Source: WYEG01 sp049414625
GTDB lineage: Bacteria > Desulfobacterota > Thermodesulfobacteria > Thermodesulfobacteriales > Thermodesulfobacteriaceae
DNA length: 10,818 bases
Assembly (NCBI GenBank): GCA_049414625.1
Contig: JBMSAU010000139.1
Span: 1-10,818, forward strand
Direction of reading: 5' to 3'
Shown here: positions 5,555 through 10,818 of the stretch, in pieces
Layout of the letters: each line of letters opens with the position of its first letter
Position numbering within the stretch: position 1 is the first letter of the stretch
Notes under the pieces: generated by a model
What the model saw: only the letters and a program-made list of their open reading frames with translations
What the model was told of the DNA's origin: nothing
Databases searched by the model: none
Program-made: the position numbers and the translations under genes

Positions 5555-5773
5555 TTAAATCTGAGAAAGTTTTTCAATAAGATTACCAAGCCTTTCTTTT
5601 AGCTCCCTCCTTTCCTCTTCCCTCCTTTTTATCTCCTCCTGTAATCTTTGGTTCTCCTCTTCCTTTTGAGAAAGCTTGTTTAATAATTCTTCCTTTTCTT
5701 TTCTTAATTCTAAGACAGTATTAATAAGGGCTTCGATCTTGCTTTCTAATTCAAGAACCTCTGGCATGCTCAT
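5555..5773 (-). CDS. ZapB-like coiled-coil division protein
   Basis: This 72-residue protein is almost entirely a coiled coil with leucines at heptad spacing and very rich in Glu, Lys and Arg (for example KEEENQRLQEEIKRREEER, 37-55). ZapB proteins are small coiled-coil partners of ZapA at the division ring, and short coiled-coil genes directly before zapA are common in delta-type bacteria. The call therefore rests on size, composition and position; sequence alone would also fit any small coiled coil. The ATG has an AGGAGG site eight bases upstream. The stop is two bases before the zapA start. A TTGACA lies about 57 bases upstream. Confidence 0.72.
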   Translation of the reverse strand: MSMPEVLELESKIEALINTVLELRKEKEELLNKLSQKEEENQRLQEEIKRREEERRELKERLGNLIEKLSQI

Positions 5774-5801
5774 TTACGTAGCCTCCTGAATCGTAAATTT
5801 T

Positions 5802-5835
5802 TATAATAAAAAAACAACTTTTTTGTTTTTGTCAA
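5802..5835 (-). promoter_or_regulatory. Probable promoter of the zapB-zapA-6S-rny run
   Basis: On the minus strand a perfect TTGACA (5835-5830) is followed by a long A/T stretch containing TATTATAAA. The TATTAT is 21 bases after the -35, longer than ideal, and the base at the ideal distance is only TTTTTA, so the -10 is uncertain. It is the only strong -35 upstream of this gene run. Confidence 0.4.
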
Positions 5836-5851
5836 GCCCCGTGCGGGGTTG
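5833..5851. repeat. Short inverted repeat at the edge of the repeat block
   Basis: CAAGCCCCGTGCGGGGTTG folds as CAA/TTG plus CCCC/GGGG around a GTGC loop, with one bulged G. It touches the TTGACA promoter element. Neither strand has a T run after it, so I do not call a terminator. The 9-mer AGCCCCGTG recurs at 6046-6054, at the far end of the GC-rich block. Confidence 0.4.
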
Positions 5852-5948
5852 TTCAAAAAGGTTCCCCCACTTTGTCCCGCCTAGCCTCCATTTTTTTGTC
5901 GTGCCAAGCGCAAGCCGTGCATCTCTCTTTTTGTTCAGGACAGCGTCC

Positions 5949-6008
5949 CCGAGGGGAGACCCCTTGGCTTACGCCTCGGGGTGACAAAAATAGGCTCGGA
6001 GCGACAGC
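5949..6008. repeat. Dispersed GC-rich hairpin repeat, copy 2
   Basis: This copy aligns with 1503-1559 at about 80% over 50 ungapped bases. It contains the hairpin CCGAGGGG-AGA-CCCCTTGG (5949-5967) and the shared GGCTnACGCCTC followed by an A run and CGACAGC. Less clear relatives of the same style lie just upstream (GTGCCAAGCGCAAGCC, 5901-5916). With them it accounts for about 5870-6010 of the 387-base gap 5774-6160. The remaining 6061-6160 is AT-rich, apart from an unexplained GC-rich patch at 6108-6150. Confidence 0.7.
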
Positions 6009-6160
6009 AAAAGGACTTTCACCAAAACACTTTTTATACAGCCTCAGCCCCGTGTGAGTTTCTACTTGTAATATTAAACTATTAATAAAAAAACTTTACT
6101 ATAAGAGTCGCCCGTATTAACCGCATAAGCGCCTGCTTGGACCGATGCTCCATCAAAACC

Positions 6161-6631
6161 CTAAAACCTCAAAGTTGCTTTAAGACGAAGGGGATGAAGC
6201 AGCAGGTCAAGACCATCGTTTATGGATTTGACTAAGATGTCTGCCGAGGTAAGAGCTGAGACGGAGCATCCTTCATCAAGAAGAACGCAAACCCCAATTC
6301 TTGCTGCCTTGAGCATCCTTCTATCGTTGTTTCCATTGCCAAAGGCGATCACTTTCTCAGCCCCAAGCTTCTTCACAAAATCCTCCTTCTGCTTATCTTG
6401 ATCTGCGCCCTGAAGGATGATAACCTCACAGTTTACCCCAGAGAGCTCCTTTTCAGCCCTCCCAAAGGTATCAGCTGTTAAAACATAAATTTTTAAGAAT
6501 TCGGAGATCTTGTTTAGCCTTTCTTCCACCCCTGGGATAAGCTTTCCGTCAACAGAAAGTGTCCCTGTAAAGTCAGATACTAAATACTCTAGCTCTACCT
6601 TCCCAAACCCTGGGATCTCAAGCTCAAACAT
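6161..6631 (-). CDS. HAD-superfamily 'soluble P-type ATPase' protein (COG4087 type)
   Basis: This 156-residue protein resembles COG4087, small HAD proteins that look like an isolated P domain of a P-type ATPase. HAD motif I is DFTGTL (20-25): nucleophile Asp20, with Thr22 where phosphatases have a second Asp, as in the DKTGT of P-type ATPases. Motif II is in LTADT (51-55), a lysine lies in the DKQKEDFVKK stretch (79-88), and motif IV is GNGNND (98-103). There is no cap domain and no membrane segment, so it is a free cytosolic protein. Its reaction is not established; the missing second Asp argues against an ordinary phosphatase. A GGGAGGTG site precedes the ATG. It is the last gene of the mutL-to-here run, 13 bp after the parA-like gene. 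Confidence 0.85.
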   Translation of the reverse strand: MFELEIPGFGKVELEYLVSDFTGTLSVDGKLIPGVEERLNKISEFLKIYVLTADTFGRAEKELSGVNCEVIILQGADQDKQKEDFVKKLGAEKVIAFGNGNNDRRMLKAARIGVCVLLDEGCSVSALTSADILVKSINDGLDLLLHPLRLKATLRF

Positions 6632-6644
6632 AGGGCACCTCCCT

Positions 6645-7430
6645 TTAGTTTTGATAGGACTTTGCCCTGGCGACGAATTCGTCAGCCAAGGCTAAGAAGG
6701 CTTGGCTAACCTTATGATTGGGTTCATAGTCAAGGATTGGTTTCCCGTGGCTTTGGGCTTCGCTAACTCTAATGCTCCTTGGGATTAGTGTCTTGAATAT
6801 GATCCAGGCAAAGTGCTTTTTTGCCTCCTCTGCCACTTCCTGACTGAGCTTGTTCCTGATGTCATACATGTTAAGAATAAGCCCAAAAAGCCTAAGCTCA
6901 GGGTTAAAGCTTGCCTTAACTCCCCTTACCGTTCTAACAAGTAAAGACAAACCCTCTAAGGCATAGTATTCGCATTGGAGGGGTATAACAACTCCTTGCA
7001 CTGCTGTTAGAATGTTTACGGTAATAAGGCTAAGAGAAGGCGGAGAGTCAAAAAGGATAAAGTCAAAGAAATCAAGAAGGGGGATACCTTTAAAGGTTGA
7101 GCTTTCCAAGAGATTTTTAAGGACGTATTCTCTGTTTTCTTCTTCGGCAAGCTCAAGCTCAAGACCGACAAGGTCGATGGATGAAGGTAGAAGATAGAGG
7201 TGTGGGAAGGGTTCAAGGATAAACCTTTCGCAGTTTCCTTCAATCAAGGCTTGATAGAGGCTTCTTTCCTTGCTTACTCTAACTCCAAGACCTGAGCCTG
7301 CGTTTGCCTGTGGGTCAGCATCGATGAGCAATGTTTTATAGCCCTTAAGACTTAGCGCTCGGGCAAGGTTTATGGCAACGGTTGTCTTCCCAACTCCCCC
7401 TTTTTGATTGATAAAGGCAAAAAGCTTCAT
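6645..7430 (-). CDS. ParA/Soj-family partition ATPase
   Basis: This 261-residue ParA/MinD-superfamily ATPase has the deviant Walker A KGGVGKTT (10-17, with the signature Lys10), the LLIDADPQAN motif (34-43) and a Walker B-like ILFDSPPSLS (125-134, Asp128). A C-terminal segment PRSIRVSEAQSHGKPI (217-232) is typical of chromosomal Soj/ParA proteins, including the basic residues that contact DNA. These proteins bind the nucleoid in the ATP form and move ParB-bound origins. There is no N-terminal DNA-binding domain, so it is the short Soj type. A parB gene would be expected directly downstream, but a HAD gene stands there instead. The start lacks a clear ribosome binding site and follows the prenyltransferase stop by 13 bp. 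Confidence 0.93.
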   Translation of the reverse strand: MKLFAFINQKGGVGKTTVAINLARALSLKGYKTLLIDADPQANAGSGLGVRVSKERSLYQALIEGNCERFILEPFPHLYLLPSSIDLVGLELELAEEENREYVLKNLLESSTFKGIPLLDFFDFILFDSPPSLSLITVNILTAVQGVVIPLQCEYYALEGLSLLVRTVRGVKASFNPELRLFGLILNMYDIRNKLSQEVAEEAKKHFAWIIFKTLIPRSIRVSEAQSHGKPILDYEPNHKVSQAFLALADEFVARAKSYQN

Positions 7431-7443
7431 AAGCTAACATTTT

Positions 7444-8316
7444 TCATTGGTTTAGCAACTTCTCAAGAAGGACTACGAAAAAGAAAAGGACGCTTATCCA
7501 GCCGTTTACTGTAAAGAAGGCTTTGTTTAGCTTTGAAAGGTCATGAGGCTTAATAAGCCTGTGCTCATAGATTAGAAACATCGAAAGAAAAAGCAGACCA
7601 ACAAGGTAGATGTAAGGGGTCTTTTCAAAGGTTCCTGCTAAAAGAAGAAGGGATAGAAAGGTGAGAAAGTGGAGGATCCTCGCAAACCTTATAGCTCCGA
7701 CAATGCCGAACCGCACAGGAATGGATTTTAGCCCAACTTTTTTGTCAAACTCGTAATCCTGAAGGCTATAGAGAATGTCAAAGCCTGAAACCCAAGTGCT
7801 CATCGCAAGCCCAAGGAGAAGGGCAACCGTAGAAATCCTTTCGTTTAAGGCTACATCAACACCAAGTGGGATCAAAAAGTAGACAAGCCCCAACACAAAA
7901 TGGGGAAAATAGGTAAGTCTTTTGGCAAGGGGATAAAAAATGAGAAGAAGGATGACAATGGGGCTAAGCATGAGAGCTAAGCGGTTAATCAGGGCACAGG
8001 TTAAAACAAAGAGGGAGCCTGAAAGGACGATGATGGCTATGAGCTCAGGCTTTTTCACAAGACCGCTTGCGTGGGGCCAGACCTTCGTCCTTGGGTTTTG
8101 AGCATCGTAGGGCAGGTCAAGGAGCCTGTTTAAAGCCATGCCAAGGGTCCTAGCAAATACTGCAGAAAGCACGATAAGGAGTATTTTCTTTGGGCTCGGT
8201 AGCTCCTTCATGAGAAGAAGAATGCTTGAAAGGACAAAGGGTAGGGCAAAGATAGTATGCTCAAGCTTTAAAAGCTCAGAGTAGAGCCTCAATCTTTGGG
8301 CTAAGCCTTTAGACAA
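7444..8316 (-). CDS. UbiA-family prenyltransferase, MqnP-like (menaquinone synthesis)
   Basis: This 290-residue integral membrane protein has about eight to nine hydrophobic helices. The two Asp-rich motifs of the UbiA fold are present: NRLLDLPYDAQNPRT (63-77, Asp67 and Asp71) and GFDILYSLQDYEFD (178-191, Asp180, Asp187, Asp191). The N-terminal LKLEHTIFALPF and the second motif match the '4-hydroxybenzoate polyprenyltransferase-like' group that includes MqnP of the futalosine menaquinone pathway, which attaches a polyprenyl chain to the naphthoate ring. That assignment is inferred from likeness; other aromatic acceptors remain possible. The segment after the first motif (KVWPHASG) departs from the usual RxLPxG. 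The start is TTG, overlapping the yicC end by 8 bp, with AGGTG seven bases upstream. Confidence 0.87.
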   Translation of the reverse strand: MSKGLAQRLRLYSELLKLEHTIFALPFVLSSILLLMKELPSPKKILLIVLSAVFARTLGMALNRLLDLPYDAQNPRTKVWPHASGLVKKPELIAIIVLSGSLFVLTCALINRLALMLSPIVILLLIFYPLAKRLTYFPHFVLGLVYFLIPLGVDVALNERISTVALLLGLAMSTWVSGFDILYSLQDYEFDKKVGLKSIPVRFGIVGAIRFARILHFLTFLSLLLLAGTFEKTPYIYLVGLLFLSMFLIYEHRLIKPHDLSKLNKAFFTVNGWISVLFFFVVLLEKLLNQ

Positions 8317-9190
8317 GGTTCTGCACCTGTTCTCTAATCTTTTCTAGAAGGTCCTTTGCCGAGACGGCAAGCAAAGAGAGGTGAGCATTTTGAGCCTTGT
8401 TAGAAAGAGTGGTTATCTCTCGATGCATCTCCTGCAAAAGAAAATCAAGTTTTTTTCCTGAATTTGGCTCTCCCAAAGTTTCTTCAAAGTGGGTTAAATG
8501 GACTTTAAGTCTGTCAACCTCTTCGGTGATGTCAAGCCTGTCAAGAAGGATGGCGACCTCCTGATAGAGCCTCGCAGGGTCAAGCTTTCCAGAAGTAAGC
8601 TCAAGAAGATAGCTCTCAATCCTTGCTTTAGCCTTCTCAATGTTTTCCCTCTTTACATCTTCCTTTAGGGCAGAAATCTTATCAATAATTTCTTTAAGCT
8701 CATGAAAATAGCTTAAGATTCGCTCTTTAAGTCTTTCTCCTTCTTTAATTCGGGACTCTTTAAGATTTTTTAGAGCGGAATCAAGGGCAGGGAAGACTTC
8801 TTCCCAAAGCACCTCTACATCCTCTTCCCGTTCTTCAAGGGTAAGATAATCCCGAAAATAGAGAAAATCCTGAAAAGTCAATGGCTCTTCAAATGCAAGC
8901 TCTGACTGCAGGATTTCTAAGGCAGTTTTTAGCTTTTTAGCAAGCTCAAGGTCAAGGTAGATCTCCTTTAGTCCCTTGGCAAAGCCATAATACTTTATCT
9001 GAACCTCGACCCTCCCCCTTCCGAAACGTTCGCTTACTTCCCGTCTTATACGGTCTTCAAGAAGGGCATACCTCTTAGGAAGCTTGATGTAAACCTCAAG
9101 GAACCTGTGGTTTACGCTTTTAGCAAGGCACACAATTTGAAAAGTGTCCGATTTGTAAACACCCTGACCAAAGCCCGTCATGCTCTCCAT
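8309..9190 (-). CDS. yicC: YicC-family endoribonuclease
   Basis: This 293-residue protein has the complete YicC layout: the N-terminal signature MESMTGFG (1-8) with SVNHRFLEVYIKLPKRYALLED soon after (shown in part: SVNHRFLEVYIKLP, 25-38), the GRGRVEVQI segment (58-66), a long helical middle, and a C-terminal DUF1732 block with EVDRLKVHLTHFEETL, GKKLDFLLQEMHREITTLSNKA. Family members in E. coli and relatives are reported as oligomeric endoribonucleases acting on small RNAs and mRNAs. The start ATG lies in the conserved MxSMTGFG context after GAGGG. It sits 12 bp after miaA and overlaps the prenyltransferase start by 8 bp. The usual gmk neighbour is not in this window. Confidence 0.95.
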   Translation of the reverse strand: MESMTGFGQGVYKSDTFQIVCLAKSVNHRFLEVYIKLPKRYALLEDRIRREVSERFGRGRVEVQIKYYGFAKGLKEIYLDLELAKKLKTALEILQSELAFEEPLTFQDFLYFRDYLTLEEREEDVEVLWEEVFPALDSALKNLKESRIKEGERLKERILSYFHELKEIIDKISALKEDVKRENIEKAKARIESYLLELTSGKLDPARLYQEVAILLDRLDITEEVDRLKVHLTHFEETLGEPNSGKKLDFLLQEMHREITTLSNKAQNAHLSLLAVSAKDLLEKIREQVQNLV

Positions 9191-9202
9191 CTTTTTCCCT
9201 CT

Positions 9203-10120
9203 CTAACGATCCTTGAGAAAGCTTTCCACTAAAGTAAAGATTTTTTCCCTTTCCTCAGGACGGAACCAATGGATGTTTTTCTCTTTTTTAAACCAGGTGA
9301 TCTGGCGTTTGGCGTATCTTCTCGTATCCCTTTGAATAAGCTTTATAGCGGTATCAAGCGATATCTCACCTTTAAGGTAGGAGATGATATGCCTATAGCC
9401 AATAGCTTTAAAAGCCTTAGCCGAAGGGGAATACCCCATATCAAGGAGTTTTTTAACCTCATCAACCCAGCCTCTATTGATCATTTCCAAAACTCGTTTG
9501 TTGATTTTATTATAAAGTTTCTCTCTTTCAAGGATAAGTCCTATTTTAAGAATTAAATAGCGGGGTTTAGCCAAGGCAAAGGAATGGTTTTTGTGAAATT
9601 CTGAGAAGGGTTTTCCTGTTGCTAAGCATACCTCAAGGGCTCGGCTTATTCTAACAAAATCCTTTGGGCTTACCTTTTTAGCATACTCTGGGTCAAGCCT
9701 TTTTAACTCCTCATAGGCAAAAGCTAGATTTTCCCTTACCATTGCCCGAACCCTTTCTCGGATTTCTTGGGGAACGATAACCTCGAACAATCCGTATTCA
9801 AAGGCTCGAAGATAAAGCCCAGTTCCGCCAACCAGAATGGGAACCCTGCCCCTTTCCCAAACATCCTCAACCACAGGGTCTACAAGCTTAAGGAACTTTC
9901 CTGCGTTCATCTCCTCATCGGGAGAAAGGATAGAATAAAGATGATGGGGAACTCCTCTCTTTTCCTCTTCCGTTGGTTTTGCTGTCCCGATGTCTAATCC
10001 CCGGTAAAACTGCTGAGAATCAAAGTTTATTACCTCTCCGTTAAACCTTAAGGCAAGCTCAACCGCAAGCTCGCTCTTTCCAGTTGCCGTAGGTCCGCAA
10101 AGGGCTATAACCTTTTTCAT
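9203..10120 (-). CDS. miaA: tRNA dimethylallyltransferase
   Basis: MiaA transfers the dimethylallyl group from DMAPP to N6 of A37 in tRNAs that read codons starting with U. The 305-residue protein has the P-loop GPTATGKS (9-16), the catalytic DSQQFYRGLDIGTAKP (34-49, with Asp34), VGGTGLYLRA (97-106), and the C-terminal IQRDTRRYAKRQITWFKK (262-279). The helical tRNA-binding insertion around 120-180 is also present. The length is normal. The ATG overlaps the mutL stop as ATGA and lacks its own strong ribosome binding site, so translation is coupled to mutL, the widespread mutL-miaA order. The usual next gene hfq is replaced by yicC. Confidence 0.97.
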   Translation of the reverse strand: MKKVIALCGPTATGKSELAVELALRFNGEVINFDSQQFYRGLDIGTAKPTEEEKRGVPHHLYSILSPDEEMNAGKFLKLVDPVVEDVWERGRVPILVGGTGLYLRAFEYGLFEVIVPQEIRERVRAMVRENLAFAYEELKRLDPEYAKKVSPKDFVRISRALEVCLATGKPFSEFHKNHSFALAKPRYLILKIGLILEREKLYNKINKRVLEMINRGWVDEVKKLLDMGYSPSAKAFKAIGYRHIISYLKGEISLDTAIKLIQRDTRRYAKRQITWFKKEKNIHWFRPEEREKIFTLVESFLKDR

Positions 10121-10818
10121 GCTCTTATCAAGTTCTTTAGCTCTGAAAGACTAAGCTTGTAGAAGATGGGTCTTCCATGGGGACAGGTAAAAAGGGAATC
10201 TCTAAACATCCTTTCAACAAGGTAAAGCTTTTCTTCCTCGCTTAAGAGTTCTCCCTTTTTTCTTGCAAGAAGGCAGGATGTCTTTTTTAAAAGCTCATCC
10301 CTTAAGTCTAAGGCTGGAGCTTCTTCCTCTAAGAGGCTTCTTAGCACCCATTCAACATCTTCGCCCGCTAAGTAATCTGGAACACCAAGGATAAGGATTG
10401 TTCCCTCTTGTAGGATTTTGAAGATAAACCCCTGCCTTAAAAGCTCATCCTTTAGGGCTAAAAACTTAGAGAAGGCTACCTCATCAAGAGGGATGGTTTT
10501 TCCGATGATGAGTTTCTGCGAGCAAACATCCTTAGCCTTCGCTTTAAGCCTCTCATAGATTATCCTTTCGGCGAGGGCATGCTGGTCGATGATGAAAAGC
10601 TCATCCCCCTTTTCCACAAGAAGATAAGATCGCTTGAAGGCACCAATTAACCTAAAATCATGAAGTGCATCCTTAGAGGTGTACTCTTTCTCAAAAAAGG
10701 GGAGACCTTTATCAACGGTTTTCCCCTGCGGTTGAGAGATGTTAGTTTTAACCTCATAGGGAGGGCCAAAATCACTCTCGGAGACCCTATACACCTCTCT
10801 ATCAAAGCTAAGAGGCAG
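10117..10818 (-). CDS. mutL: DNA mismatch repair protein MutL, C-terminal part (5' end outside window)
   Basis: The frame runs open to the right edge, so 233 C-terminal residues are visible: the end of the variable linker and the whole C-terminal dimerisation/endonuclease domain. The endonuclease motif DQHALAERIIYE (78-89 of the visible part) fits DQHAx2Ex4E exactly. The later metal-binding motifs SCLLARKKGE (181-190) and CPHGRP (212-217) are also kept, and QKLIIG (101-106) stands where clamp-binding motifs occur. This MutL should therefore nick DNA itself, as in bacteria without MutH. A GTG at 10794 is an internal codon of the linker, not the start. The gene heads the run continuing to 6161. 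Confidence 0.96.
   Translation of the reverse strand: MPLSFDREVYRVSESDFGPPYEVKTNISQPQGKTVDKGLPFFEKEYTSKDALHDFRLIGAFKRSYLLVEKGDELFIIDQHALAERIIYERLKAKAKDVCSQKLIIGKTIPLDEVAFSKFLALKDELLRQGFIFKILQEGTILILGVPDYLAGEDVEWVLRSLLEEEAPALDLRDELLKKTSCLLARKKGELLSEEEKLYLVERMFRDSLFTCPHGRPIFYKLSLSELKNLIRA

Noticed and set aside
5833..5851. Terminator hairpin before the zapB-like gene
   Set aside because: The plus strand continues TTCAAAAAGG and the minus strand ACAAAAAC; neither has a T run.
5872..6057. 61-codon open frame on the plus strand
   Set aside because: It covers repeat copy 2, shows no family features, and is explained by the repeat.
6082..6153. 23-codon minus-strand frame in the GC-rich patch downstream of the HAD gene
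   Set aside because: It has a weak start context and no recognisable protein; the patch at 6108-6150 is unexplained, but coding is not supported.

Overview
The window looks like chromosomal DNA of a thermophilic, Gram-negative, probably anaerobic bacterium, most likely of the Thermodesulfobacteria or a nearby deep delta-type lineage. This is inference. It rests on Lys/Glu-rich proteins, very tight operons, a menaquinone-type (MqnP-like) prenyltransferase, a class I (Fe-S) fumarase subunit, an endonuclease-type MutL, RNase Y, and zapA followed by 6S RNA. No ribosomal RNA gene is present to fix the taxonomy.

Layout, left to right. (1) 2-370, plus strand: the tail of a PaaI-like hotdog thioesterase and a 4-oxalocrotonate-tautomerase-like small protein. 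(2) 331-1340, minus strand: an Rrf2/IscR-type regulator followed by the beta subunit of a class I fumarase/tartrate dehydratase; its 3' end runs 40 bp into the tautomerase gene. (3) 1341-1782: a gene-free stretch with GC-rich, hairpin-forming dispersed repeats set in AT-rich DNA. (4) 1783-2631, plus strand: a small heavy-metal-binding protein ending in what looks like the last transmembrane helix of a copper ATPase, then peptide deformylase. (5) 2617-5773, minus strand: zapB-like, zapA, 6S RNA, rny (RNase Y) and a YmdB-type phosphodiesterase, i.e. division-ring factors, the RNA polymerase-regulating RNA, and an RNA-decay pair. (6) 5774-6160: a second gene-free stretch with a related repeat. 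(7) 6161-10818, minus strand: a compact run mutL (partial), miaA, yicC, mqnP/ubiA-like, parA-like and a COG4087-type HAD protein, with junctions of a 4-bp overlap to 13 bp, probably one transcript.

Most of the window is housekeeping: translation (def, miaA), mismatch repair (mutL), RNA turnover (rny, yicC), division (zapA/zapB), quinone synthesis and chromosome partition. Points of interest are the mini 'HMA plus CopA last helix' protein read from an apparently leaderless mRNA, the 6S RNA whose 5' strand contains the zapA stop codon, an inverted repeat covering the rny ribosome binding site, a tautomerase lacking one catalytic arginine, a fumarase beta subunit without its alpha partner but joined to an Rrf2 regulator, and a dispersed repeat family present twice. 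I see no defence system, CRISPR array, prophage or transposase gene.
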